A DNA stretch of 64,000 nucleotides from an uncultured Candidatus Melainabacteria bacterium (GCA_934754655.1 CAKVIC010000004.1:1-64000); one strand, 5' to 3'. Shown: positions 53,562 through 61,654, counted from the first letter of the stretch. The notes: generated by a model from the sequence alone, not told the origin. Numbers and translations: made by a program.

Positions 53562-53876
53562 AGATTGTATATAATAATAAGTAGCATTATGTGAATCTAA
53601 ACTCTCTTTATGTACCCATTTACGCACAGCATTCATTGTGTCTAAAGCATCTTGCGCTGGTATATCATTCCACACAACAGCATCTGTTAACCATTCATAC
53701 CATTGTGAAGAAATATCTTTAAACCAATTATATGATTTTTGTGCTTTGTTATAAAACTCTTGATTAACTTTTTTGAACGTTAGTTGATTGTTAAGTATGC
53801 TAGTATGCTCGCTGGTGTTGCGTTTTGCGCTATATATGTTTTGATTTTTTATTGCAGGATTAAACCCAATTTTCAT
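53550..53876 (-). CDS. Gene B3: tagged small protein, B family
   Basis: The 108-aa third B paralogue: MKIGFNPAIKNQN, NNQLTFKKVNQEFYNKAQKS, then a diverged C-terminal half (SQWYEWLTDAVVWNDIPAQDALDTMNAVRKWV). Only the N-terminal tag region and the ALDTMNAVRK helix are strongly conserved among copies. GAGGGGTGTATTA-like sequence (here AAGGGGTG) precedes ATG. Function unknown. Confidence 0.7.
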   Translation of the reverse strand: MKIGFNPAIKNQNIYSAKRNTSEHTSILNNQLTFKKVNQEFYNKAQKSYNWFKDISSQWYEWLTDAVVWNDIPAQDALDTMNAVRKWVHKESLDSHNATYYYIQSLIK

Positions 53877-53951
53877 TAATACACCCCTTGTTTAGTTTTT
53901 TCTATAAAAGAATTATATCATGAAATGGTTATAATAATAGCATGTTTGCTT

Positions 53952-54125
53952 GGCGCAAGGTTCTACGCCGGCAAGATGCTGAAACAAGTTCAGCATGACA
54001 AAAAAACAATTGGTGCAAGGTTCTACGTCGGTGAGATGCTGAAACGAGTGCCTCATGACAAAAAACAATTGGCGCAAGGTTCTACGCCGGCAAGATGCTG
54101 AAACGAGTGGCTCATGACAAATAAA
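53952..54125. repeat. Three tandem type-2 repeat units
   Basis: Units begin at 53952, 54012 and 54071 (GGCGCAAGG, GGTGCAAGG, GGCGCAAGG), a 59-60-bp period. Each contains GATGCTGAAAC and ends in a poly-A/CAATT spacer. The first has the complete ATGCTGAA...TTCAGCAT palindrome. Open frames crossing this block are artefacts. Confidence 0.85.
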
Positions 54126-54179
54126 GCTTATCCGCCAACCCACCTGAATCTGCTTTGAATGAATTTTAAATGTAAAGAT

Positions 54180-54242
54180 TTGTAACAATATATACTAAGT
54201 AGTGAAATTTTATATTCTTAAAATACTTTATATATATGTAAG
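54180..54242 (+). promoter_or_regulatory. Shared promoter-like module, copy 3
   Basis: TTGTAAC (54180-54186), GTGAAATTTT (54202-54211), 13 bp, ACTTTATATATATGTAAG (54225-54242). The last 18 bases are identical to copy 1. No convincing gene follows before a terminator about 120 bp downstream. Confidence 0.5.
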
Positions 54243-54393
54243 CGATAATTCAAAAACAAAAATCTAAAAATCGCAAGCATAAAACCAAGTTCATAACACA
54301 ACCTTTCATATAACCTACACACTAACCTTCTACACACATGAGGAATTAATGAAAAAAAATTCCAAACCTTTCTTTTTCGAAAGGTTTTTTTTT
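54243..54393 (+). ncRNA. Candidate small RNA
   Basis: About 150 nt between promoter-like module copy 3 and a strong hairpin with a T9 run. The body is A/C-rich and mostly unstructured, with AGGAATTAATG just before the terminator. It could be a regulatory RNA, or a leader for a 39-codon frame that runs through the hairpin; expression is not shown. Confidence 0.3.
54364..54393. terminator. Bidirectional terminator
   Basis: AAACCTTTC/GAAAGGTTT with a TTTTTC loop. T-runs follow on the plus strand and, with GGAATTTTTTTT, on the minus strand. It ends both the ten-gene minus-strand operon and the candidate small RNA. Confidence 0.85.
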
Positions 54394-54457
54394 GCGTTAA
54401 TTTTCACACGCATTTTGTATAAAATTTTACGCTCATTCATCGCTACGCATCTTAAAA

Positions 54458-54865
54458 TTATCTATTAGTATTACCTTTAATAATATCTGACACAACCGGT
54501 AAATAGCTATAATATCCCATAAATGCTGTAATTGCCAAATACAAAATTACAATTGTTGTAAAAATTTGCAATACAGAAAGATTCAACGCAAAGCTTATTG
54601 GATAATTTAAATAATATGGGATTGCATTTATCAATGGAATTCTATATAAAATTACATATATCATTTGCGCTAAAAATGACACTATCCAAAACGCCATAGA
54701 AATAAAGATTGATTGCAAAATATGATACATCAAAAAATTCGTAACATTTTTACGCAATAACAATGCTAAAATTAACCACACAAAACCAGCTCCGCCAGAA
54801 GTCATATAAGTTAAGGCAGAAATTATTCTTTCGATTGCATAAGGTTTGTGGCTATATGTTTGCAA
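54458..54865 (-). CDS. Tic20-like integral membrane protein
   Basis: A 135-aa protein with about four membrane helices. The layout IERIISALTYMTSGGAGFVWLILALLLRKNVTNFLMYHILQSIFISMAF resembles the Tic20/Ycf60 family of cyanobacteria and plastids, where an RN..I..FIRFN.MQA segment precedes the second helix. In chloroplasts Tic20 is part of the inner-envelope protein import channel; the bacterial role is unknown. It overlaps the TPR gene by 14 bp and is last in the operon. Confidence 0.6.
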   Translation of the reverse strand: MQTYSHKPYAIERIISALTYMTSGGAGFVWLILALLLRKNVTNFLMYHILQSIFISMAFWIVSFLAQMIYVILYRIPLINAIPYYLNYPISFALNLSVLQIFTTIVILYLAITAFMGYYSYLPVVSDIIKGNTNR

Positions 54866-55922
54866 CTAAATCTTCCTTTCTTGTATCTTCAATATAATCA
54901 TCCAATACTTGTATAAACACCAATTTATATTCATCATTTTCCGGTGCCAAATTAACAGCCGCGCGATATGAAAAAATAGAACGTTCGATTTCACCTTTAA
55001 TATACAAAATATTTGCTATTAGCATATAAATACTAGGGTCAAGTTTATTGATTGTTAAAGCTTTTCGATACTGCGCCTCTGCTTCTTTGTATCGTTTTAA
55101 GTTTGCAAGTAAATTTCCTGACAAAATATACGCATTAACTTCATTAGGAGAAATCTCAATAGCTTTTTTATACATTTCAAGCGCATCGTCATAATCCTTG
55201 AAATCAGCTTTTGCAATTGCATAACAAATATATGTTTTATAATTTGTTTTATCTAAATTCAAAGCAATATCAAAGTATTTATAAGCACCTTCTTTATCGC
55301 CTGAAACAGACAAAGTATTTGCAATGCATAACGCAACAGTATGATTATCTGGCGCAAGTTCAAAAACTTTATAATAATAACTAAGCGCTTGTTTATAATC
55401 AAATAATTTATAACAAACATTGCCGATATCAATCAAGGCAGTTAAATTGTTTGGATCAATTGACAAAGCCTTCTCGTAGTAAGCTCTTGCTTCAACATAA
55501 TCTTCAAAATCATGATATAAAAGTGCGATAGCATTATAAACCTCAGGGTCATTTGAATTAAAATCCAAAGTACGTGAATAATACTGTAACGCTTTTGAAA
55601 AATTCTTCATTTCTGCGTATGTGTTACCTAAATTATAATAAACAAGATAATTGCTAGGATTAACAACAACAGCATCATTAAAGCATTTTAGCGCTTTACG
55701 ATATTCTTTTGCATAAAACCAAATACTGCCAAGATTCAAAAGTGCTTGCATATCATTTTTATCGATAGCTAACAAGCTTTCATATACTGAAATAACTTTT
55801 TCAAACTGATTATCCATGGCATAATATTTTGCCAATTCGTGATACAAGGCAACATTGTTTGGTTCCAATGCCATTTTCAAAACCGTTTTTTCAATATTTT
55901 TGTTTAATTCTTGTTTATCCAT
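54852..55922 (-). CDS. Tetratricopeptide-repeat protein
   Basis: A 356-aa protein made almost wholly of about nine 34-residue TPRs (for example YHELAKYYAMDNQFEKVISV; ALLNLGSIWFYAKEYRKALK; YYNLGNTYAEMKNFSKALQY). There is no signal peptide or membrane helix, so it is probably a cytoplasmic scaffold. It sits between rsfS and the Tic20-like gene, 10 bp after rsfS. Confidence 0.85.
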   Translation of the reverse strand: MDKQELNKNIEKTVLKMALEPNNVALYHELAKYYAMDNQFEKVISVYESLLAIDKNDMQALLNLGSIWFYAKEYRKALKCFNDAVVVNPSNYLVYYNLGNTYAEMKNFSKALQYYSRTLDFNSNDPEVYNAIALLYHDFEDYVEARAYYEKALSIDPNNLTALIDIGNVCYKLFDYKQALSYYYKVFELAPDNHTVALCIANTLSVSGDKEGAYKYFDIALNLDKTNYKTYICYAIAKADFKDYDDALEMYKKAIEISPNEVNAYILSGNLLANLKRYKEAEAQYRKALTINKLDPSIYMLIANILYIKGEIERSIFSYRAAVNLAPENDEYKLVFIQVLDDYIEDTRKEDLVANI

Positions 55923-55932
55923 AAGTTTTTCC

Positions 55933-56328
55933 TTATTTATAAATTGAAAATTCTTCAGATTCTTTCAGCCAATCTTCTTGCGGAACGCTAAAAGCGTGGT
56001 TCCAAAATCTTTCAATTGCGTAAGCTTCTCTTTCATCTTTTTGCAATATATGAACAACAACTTCGCCATAATCTAATAGATTCCAACGATTGCGTGCATC
56101 GTTTTCTCTACCTAAAGGTAATCTTGAAAAAGTTGATTTAATTTTTTCGTGCAAATTTTCAGTTAAAGCTTTTACTTGAGTGCTTGTTGAAGCAGAACAG
56201 ATTACAAAATAATCAGTAAAAGATGAAACATTACTAATATTTAAAATCGTAATATTTTCAGCTTTTTTTTCATCCAAAAACCTTGCGATTATGCATGCTA
56301 ATTTATATGAAGAAATTGTTTTATCCAT
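55933..56328 (-). CDS. rsfS: Ribosomal silencing factor RsfS
   Basis: A 131-aa RsfS/Iojap protein that binds L14 and blocks subunit joining in starvation. The family patterns are present: CIIARFLDEKKAENITILNISNVSSFTDYFVICSASTSTQVKALTE and WNLLDYGEVVVHILQKDEREAYAIERFWNHA. It starts 1 bp after rpiB, so they are translationally linked. Confidence 0.93.
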   Translation of the reverse strand: MDKTISSYKLACIIARFLDEKKAENITILNISNVSSFTDYFVICSASTSTQVKALTENLHEKIKSTFSRLPLGRENDARNRWNLLDYGEVVVHILQKDEREAYAIERFWNHAFSVPQEDWLKESEEFSIYK

Positions 56329-56329
56329 T

Positions 56330-56764
56330 TTATTCCGCCTTTATCATATCTATTCTACGTTTGTGTCTACCACCTTCAAATTCTGTATTAAGCCACGCAC
56401 TTACAATATCTAAAGCTAAGCCCACACCGAGAACGCGTTCTCCTAAGCACAAAATATTTGAATCATTATGCATTCTGGTTAATCTCGCTGAATAAGTATC
56501 AGAACATAATGATGCGCGAATTCCGTCAAATCTGTTTGCAACCATTGACATTCCTATTCCGGTTCCACAAACTAAAATTCCGCGTCCTGAGGTTTTCAAA
56601 ACTTCTTTTGCTACATCTTTTGCAATCACCGGATAATCACAAGATTCAGTTGAAAAACATCCTCTATCATCAAACGCATATCCCATTTTTGTAAAATGTT
56701 CTATTATTTGATTTTTAAGGTTATATCCGCCATGGTCTGAACCAATTATAATTTTCTCCAACAA
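56330..56764 (-). CDS. rpiB: Ribose-5-phosphate isomerase B
   Basis: Pentose-phosphate isomerase of 144 aa. D10-H11 (IIIGSDHGGYNLK) and the catalytic C66 in LVCGTGIGMSMVANRFDGIRASLC are conserved, as is the HNDSNILCLGERVLG stretch. It lies between fabZ and rsfS; the product feeds nucleotide synthesis. Confidence 0.93.
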   Translation of the reverse strand: MLEKIIIGSDHGGYNLKNQIIEHFTKMGYAFDDRGCFSTESCDYPVIAKDVAKEVLKTSGRGILVCGTGIGMSMVANRFDGIRASLCSDTYSARLTRMHNDSNILCLGERVLGVGLALDIVSAWLNTEFEGGRHKRRIDMIKAE

Positions 56765-56833
56765 AATTTCCTCTTTTTAATTCATTGATTTAATTTTATT
56801 ACAAGTGATAAAGATTTAAACCCTCTCTTTATA

Positions 56834-57274
56834 CTACTTTAAAACTGCGGTCATATCTGCTTCGACACAAACTTTGCCATCAACATAGCCAACACCGTGA
56901 CTTTTGCAAACAGGGCCTTTTAATTTAATAAGTTCAATATGCATATCAAATCTATCTCCAGGGCGCACAATATTTTTAAATCTTACATTATCTAACCCTG
57001 CATACAATGCTAATTTGCCTTTATATTCCGGCATTGAAAGTAATACCGGCGCTGAACATTGCGCCAAAGCTTCCAGTTGCAACACCCCTGGTAATACCGG
57101 ATTGTTAGGGAAATGCCCCTGAAAAAATCCTTCATTCATAGTCAAATTTTTATAACCTTTGCAATATTTTCCGGGAACGCATTCTGTAATTCTATCAACT
57201 AACAAAAATGGATAACGATGTGGTATCATCTCCATAATTTGATTAATGTCAAATGTTAAAATTTCTTCTGTCAT
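56834..57274 (-). CDS. fabZ: 3-hydroxyacyl-ACP dehydratase FabZ
   Basis: Hot-dog fold dehydratase of 146 aa. Catalytic H54 (FQGHFPNNPVLPGV) and E68 (QLEALAQ) are present, with IPHRYPFLLVDRI at the start. ATG 57274 is used because GGAGG lies 5 bp upstream; a GTG at 57280 is also in frame. Placement after lpxC is the usual lipid A arrangement, but lpxA does not follow here. Confidence 0.95.
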   Translation of the reverse strand: MTEEILTFDINQIMEMIPHRYPFLLVDRITECVPGKYCKGYKNLTMNEGFFQGHFPNNPVLPGVLQLEALAQCSAPVLLSMPEYKGKLALYAGLDNVRFKNIVRPGDRFDMHIELIKLKGPVCKSHGVGYVDGKVCVEADMTAVLK

Positions 57275-57283
57275 AAGCACCTC

Positions 57284-58120
57284 CTATAGTTTAATCAATT
57301 TAGGCTTTAACATACTTGCAACTTTCGTGTGAACAGCATGCCCAGCTTCTTTTACAAGAATTTGCGCACACATATTTAATGGAGAAACACCTGTTAAATA
57401 CAAATCTCCAAACAAATCTAAAATCTTATGTTTTACAGGTTCATATTCCGAACGTAATTGTGTTGTGTAACCTTCTTCTTTTAGCCCAACAGTATTTTCA
57501 ATGGTCACACCTTTTGCAAAACCAAGCATTTGATATTTCTTCAAATCTTTATAAAATCCAAAAGTCCTTGCCTCAATGATTTCATCAAGATTTTTGGGGT
57601 TATAGTTAACCCAGCAATTTCTTAAATCCGGATGGTCATAATTTACTGCATAAGAAATAAACAATTCTTTATCTGGCAATATGACCAAGCTGGTTTTGCC
57701 GTTTAAGTAATAAACAGGTTCGCTCACTGTATACAATTGTTCATTTACTCCACTGATTCCGGCTTTTTTGAATAATTCTATCCAAACCTTTGAACTGCCA
57801 TCTAGAATAGGGAATTCTGTTTCAGATAAATAAACATCAATTGAATCAATTTTACAAATAGCGCATGCTGCCATAAAATGTTCGCAAAGCATTGCTTTAT
57901 ACTTATAGTCGCCAAGCAAAGTTCTATGCTCGCGGCTGCACAAAGTTACACAATGGTCTGTTGAATATAAGTTTTCAATTGAGGCATCAAAACCAACTTC
58001 AGAACCTTTGACGAAAAAGCGTATTTTACCAGTGTCAGACGGTTTTATTATCACCTCACACATTTTATTTTTCATCAAAGAATTGCCCGATGTTTTTATT
58101 TCTGAATTAATTGTAACCAT
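57284..58120 (-). CDS. lpxC: UDP-3-O-acyl-N-acetylglucosamine deacetylase LpxC
   Basis: Committed zinc-dependent step of lipid A synthesis, 278 aa. The zinc ligand H81 lies in MLCEHFMAACAIC; a second ligand pair is in VKHKILDLFGDLYLTG, and the C-terminal GHAVHTKVASML motif is kept. It implies a lipopolysaccharide-bearing outer membrane. It lies between lpxD and fabZ. Confidence 0.95.
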   Translation of the reverse strand: MVTINSEIKTSGNSLMKNKMCEVIIKPSDTGKIRFFVKGSEVGFDASIENLYSTDHCVTLCSREHRTLLGDYKYKAMLCEHFMAACAICKIDSIDVYLSETEFPILDGSSKVWIELFKKAGISGVNEQLYTVSEPVYYLNGKTSLVILPDKELFISYAVNYDHPDLRNCWVNYNPKNLDEIIEARTFGFYKDLKKYQMLGFAKGVTIENTVGLKEEGYTTQLRSEYEPVKHKILDLFGDLYLTGVSPLNMCAQILVKEAGHAVHTKVASMLKPKLIKL

Positions 58121-58136
58121 AAAGCGTTATCTAACC

Positions 58137-59240
58137 TTAAACTTCATCTTCATCTTTAACATTATCTTCAAAAGATTTTAGAAGTGGTTCATATTTTTTG
58201 AATTTTGAAACCAATTCGCTTGCATCTTTCATCAATTTTAGTTGTTTAATAAATTCCTTACGTGGAACTGCCGGAGAACCTACAACAATTGATTTTGCAG
58301 GGAAACTCTTTGAAACACCGGCTTGTGCTGCAATAATACTATCATCACCTATTTTAATATGGTCAGCTAAACCTGCTTGACCGGCAATAACAACTCTATC
58401 ACCGATAACGCAACTTCCTGCAATTCCAACTTGAGAAATAATCATACAACCTTTACCGATTCTACAATTATGACCAATCATAACCAAGTTATCGATTTTT
58501 GTATTATCACCAATTGTTGTATTTTCAATAGTACCTCTATCAATACAAGTATTTGCGCCAATTTCCACGTTGTTACCTATTACAACAGAACCGATTGACG
58601 GAATTTTGAAAATAACTTGTTCAACAGCGTTGTCTTTAATTTCACCATTTTGACGTGCTTGTTCAATATTATTAGGGTTTTCAGTTACAAAACTAAAACC
58701 GTCAGCACCTAAAGAAACTCCGTGATGCAAAATAACTTTGTTACCGACCATAACTCTATCGCCAATATGAACTCCGGCATGGAAAAAGCAATCTGCACCA
58801 ATTTGCGCATTATTTCCAATATAACCGTTTGCTAAAACTTTTGTATTATTACCAATTTGCGCATTTTCACCAACGTAAACATTCGCACCCAAAGAAACAT
58901 TTTCACCTAATTTTGCGCTTGGATGCACAACAGCTGTTGGATGAATACCGCTATTAACGTGCGGTTCTTCATAAAACATAGTAATTAATTTCATCATAGC
59001 AAGTCTAGGTCTTTCAACTTCAATTGTAGTGAATCCGTCAATGTTAACTCCCAATGGAACCAATGCTGCAAGAGCTTTTGTATTTGATAAATTTGCAATT
59101 TCATCTTCACCTAACGCTAATGCTAAAGTATTTTCATCAGCCAACAAAGGTGGTGCAATTTTTGTAATCGCAACATCTTTAGCTTTTGATAGCATTCCGC
59201 CTGTAATTTGAGCAATTTGTTCTAATGTAAAAGTTTTCAT
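58137..59240 (-). CDS. lpxD: UDP-3-O-acylglucosamine N-acyltransferase LpxD
   Basis: Third enzyme of lipid A synthesis, about 367 aa. An N-terminal uridine-binding domain precedes a long hexapeptide left-handed beta helix (IHPTAVVHPSAKLGENVSLGANVYVGENAQIG and many repeats), with the DGFSFV loop and GHNCRIGKG catalytic histidine region. ATG 59240 follows GGAG; the frame extends to TTG 59246. Cotranscribed with lpxC. Confidence 0.95.
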   Translation of the reverse strand: MKTFTLEQIAQITGGMLSKAKDVAITKIAPPLLADENTLALALGEDEIANLSNTKALAALVPLGVNIDGFTTIEVERPRLAMMKLITMFYEEPHVNSGIHPTAVVHPSAKLGENVSLGANVYVGENAQIGNNTKVLANGYIGNNAQIGADCFFHAGVHIGDRVMVGNKVILHHGVSLGADGFSFVTENPNNIEQARQNGEIKDNAVEQVIFKIPSIGSVVIGNNVEIGANTCIDRGTIENTTIGDNTKIDNLVMIGHNCRIGKGCMIISQVGIAGSCVIGDRVVIAGQAGLADHIKIGDDSIIAAQAGVSKSFPAKSIVVGSPAVPRKEFIKQLKLMKDASELVSKFKKYEPLLKSFEDNVKDEDEV

Positions 59241-59255
59241 GACCAACTCCTTATA

Positions 59256-59726
59256 TTAATTATTATTAATTTTATCAATTATTTTTGTTGTAGATTTTCC
59301 TTCGACAAAATCTATAAACTTAACTTTGATATTACATTTTAATACAACTTCTCTCTCCGGAAGAGTTTCAATTGTGTAATCACCGCCTTTTGTATAAAAA
59401 TCCGGTTTGATTTTTTCCAACAAACTCGCCGGTGATTTCTCTTCAAATAATACCACATAATCAACACAACTCAAAGCATTTAATATTTCTGCTCTATCAT
59501 TTTGATTATTTATCGGACGACTTTCACCTTTAAGCATTTTTACTGACTTATCCGAATTAAGCATTATTATTGAATAATCCGCGCATTCTTTTGTTTTTTG
59601 TAAATATCTTACGTGCCCAACATGCAAAATATCAAAACACCCATTTGTTGCAACAAATGTTTTGCCATTACTTTGTCCTGTGCGAACTATTTTTATAATT
59701 TCTTCTTGACTAACTAATTTTCCCAC
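59256..59726 (-). CDS. Heptose-1-phosphate adenylyltransferase-like (RfaE2/HldE C-terminal)
   Basis: A 156-aa cytidylyltransferase-fold nucleotidyltransferase. The HxGH motif is H35-VGH38 (ATNGCFDILHVGHVRYLQ), with LNSDKSVKMLKGESRPIN and FYTKGGDYTIETLPE. Stand-alone RfaE2 makes ADP-heptose for LPS core; a related donor is possible. It overlaps asd by 1 bp. Confidence 0.85.
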   Translation of the reverse strand: MGKLVSQEEIIKIVRTGQSNGKTFVATNGCFDILHVGHVRYLQKTKECADYSIIMLNSDKSVKMLKGESRPINNQNDRAEILNALSCVDYVVLFEEKSPASLLEKIKPDFYTKGGDYTIETLPEREVVLKCNIKVKFIDFVEGKSTTKIIDKINNN

Positions 59727-60751
59727 TACTTTCTTTCTCCAAAAAGTTGCATTTCAATTACTCGCTTGCAGATTCTAACAGTGTTTAAAGCCGCGCCAAT
59801 TCGTAAATTATCGGCTACACACCATAATGAAATACCATTGTCAAAAGCTAAGTTTTTGCGGATTCTGCCGACAAAAACAGGGTCAACATACTGCGCATCA
59901 CGCGTTGTCGGATATTCATATTCACAAGGATTATCAATTACTTTAACCCCATAAGCGTTTGATAGGATTTCTTTCACTTTATCAGGGCTGACATTTTCTT
60001 TAAATTCTATATCAACAGCTTCAGAATGCCCTCTAAATACCGGAACTCTCGCTGCTGTGCAAGAAATTTTTACGCTATCATCCAAATGAAGAATTTTATG
60101 AGTTTCATTAACAACTTTCATTTCTTCTTTTGTATATCCATTGTCGCAAAATACGTCAATTTGTGGAATGATATTAAAAGAAATTGGTTTTTTGAAACAT
60201 TTATTTTCGAAATCTTCACCTTTCAAATTAGCTTCAGTATCTTCTTTTAACTCATTAATAGCGGCTAAACCGGCTCCTGATACAGATTGATAAGTTGATA
60301 CAATCAAGCGTTTAATGCCAAATCTTTTTAATGGCTCTAAAACTAGCATTAATTGTGAAGTAGAACAATTTGGATTTGCAATAATTCCTTTGTGAAGTTT
60401 TAAATCTTCATCATTTACTCCTGCAATAACTAACGGAACGTCTTTTTCCATACGAAATGCAGAAGAATTATCAATAATCAAACCACCGCGTTTTACTATT
60501 TCTGGTGCAAATTTTTGACTTGTTGAACCGCCTGCTGATGCCATTACAATATCTATTCCGTCAAAAGCTTCAGGCGTGGTTTCTTCCACTGTGTATTCTT
60601 TATTCATAAATTTTAATTTTGTACCGGCACTTTTTGCACTTGATAAAAGTTTCATAGAATTAAATTCAAGTCCAAGTTCTTCTGAAATTTTCATTATTTC
60701 TCTGCCGACAACACCTGTTGCGCCAAGTATAGCAATGTTTGGTTTTCTCAA
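59726..60751 (-). CDS. asd: Aspartate-semialdehyde dehydrogenase
   Basis: NADPH-dependent step from aspartyl phosphate to aspartate semialdehyde, 341 aa. The nucleotide-binding GATGVVGREI is at the N-terminus, the catalytic C129 is in NPNCSTSQLM, and the RVPVFRGHSEAV segment holds the conserved Arg and His. It feeds lysine/meso-DAP, Thr and Met. dapB precedes it by 11 bp. Confidence 0.96.
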   Translation of the reverse strand: MRKPNIAILGATGVVGREIMKISEELGLEFNSMKLLSSAKSAGTKLKFMNKEYTVEETTPEAFDGIDIVMASAGGSTSQKFAPEIVKRGGLIIDNSSAFRMEKDVPLVIAGVNDEDLKLHKGIIANPNCSTSQLMLVLEPLKRFGIKRLIVSTYQSVSGAGLAAINELKEDTEANLKGEDFENKCFKKPISFNIIPQIDVFCDNGYTKEEMKVVNETHKILHLDDSVKISCTAARVPVFRGHSEAVDIEFKENVSPDKVKEILSNAYGVKVIDNPCEYEYPTTRDAQYVDPVFVGRIRKNLAFDNGISLWCVADNLRIGAALNTVRICKRVIEMQLFGERK

Positions 60752-60762
60752 CTTTTTTCTCC

Positions 60763-61512
60763 TTATTGCATTATATTATCTAAGCCGTAGATAAATTTTG
60801 TATTCTCTGCGACATATCTTGTTGCCATTAAAACACCTGACATGTAACATTCACGGTTCATTGAATCGTGTTTAATTGTTAAAATTTGACCTGATGAGCC
60901 AAATAAAACCTCTTGAGATGCAATGTAACCTGGAAGTCTTACTGAATGAATATGTATATTATTGTAAGAATTTGCGCCACGCGCTCCTTTTATGGTTTCC
61001 TCTTCCGGACAATTACCGGTAGTAAAGTTTTCATTCACTTCTGACATCATTAAAGCTGTCTTAACAGCCGTTCCCGATGGAGCGTCTTTCTTTTGGTTAT
61101 GATGAAGTTCAATAATTTCAGCATTGTCAAAATATTTTGATGCCATTTGTGCAAATTTCATTAATAAAACTGCGCCTACTGAAAAATTTGGTGCAATAAG
61201 ACAAGCAACGTTATTTTTTTCGCTTAAATTTTTTAATTCTGCAATTTGTTCATCAGTCAAACCGGTTGTTCCGATTACGATTTTTATGCCGTTATTTAAA
61301 CAATACAGTGCATTTTCATAAATTGATTTTGGTTGAGTAAAATCAATTAATACATCAAATTTACGGTTGCTGTGAGCTTCTTGAATCGTAGTAAATTCAC
61401 CATCAAAAATATCAATTTTTGCAACTAATTCCATATCTTGAGCCGAAGTAACCGCTTTAACGACTTCTTTACCCATTTTTCCGTTTGAACCGCATACTGC
61501 AACTTTTATCAT
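60763..61512 (-). CDS. dapB: 4-hydroxy-tetrahydrodipicolinate reductase
   Basis: Second committed step of the lysine/meso-DAP branch, 249 aa. The Rossmann GxNGKMG motif is VCGSNGKMGKEV; VIGTTGLTDEQ, the catalytic ELHHNQKKDAPSGTA stretch and the C-terminal LMATRYV region are conserved. It is the first gene of a ten-gene operon. GGAGAGC precedes ATG. It supplies the DAP selected by MurE. Confidence 0.96.
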   Translation of the reverse strand: MIKVAVCGSNGKMGKEVVKAVTSAQDMELVAKIDIFDGEFTTIQEAHSNRKFDVLIDFTQPKSIYENALYCLNNGIKIVIGTTGLTDEQIAELKNLSEKNNVACLIAPNFSVGAVLLMKFAQMASKYFDNAEIIELHHNQKKDAPSGTAVKTALMMSEVNENFTTGNCPEEETIKGARGANSYNNIHIHSVRLPGYIASQEVLFGSSGQILTIKHDSMNRECYMSGVLMATRYVAENTKFIYGLDNIMQ

Positions 61513-61624
61513 TTCTGCTCTCCTAATCTGTAAGTAAAGAAATTATAATATAAAAACCCTTAACAATAAATCAATTTGTTTAAATTTCTTAATAATAATT
61601 AATTTTATTTGTTTTAAATATAGA

Positions 61625-61654
61625 ATGTGGGAAAAGCAAAAGCTTTTCCCACAT
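61625..61654 (-). terminator. Terminator-like hairpin after nifJ
   Basis: A perfect 13-bp stem ATGTGGGAAAAGC/GCTTTTCCCACAT with a 4-nt loop, 35 bp beyond nifJ. The following T-run is weak. Confidence 0.65.

Noticed and set aside
53952..54125. Possible CRISPR array (59-60-bp periodic units)
   Set aside because: Only three units, no unique spacers between constant repeats, no cas genes; it is a tandem dispersed repeat.
53913..54188. 91-codon open frame on the minus strand
   Set aside because: It consists entirely of the three tandem type-2 repeat units; the periodic protein sequence is a by-product of the repeat.
54349..54468. 39-codon frame MKKNSKPFFFERFFFALIFT... with AGGAATTA upstream
   Set aside because: It passes straight through a strong terminator hairpin, which explains its Phe/Lys runs; unlikely to be a gene.
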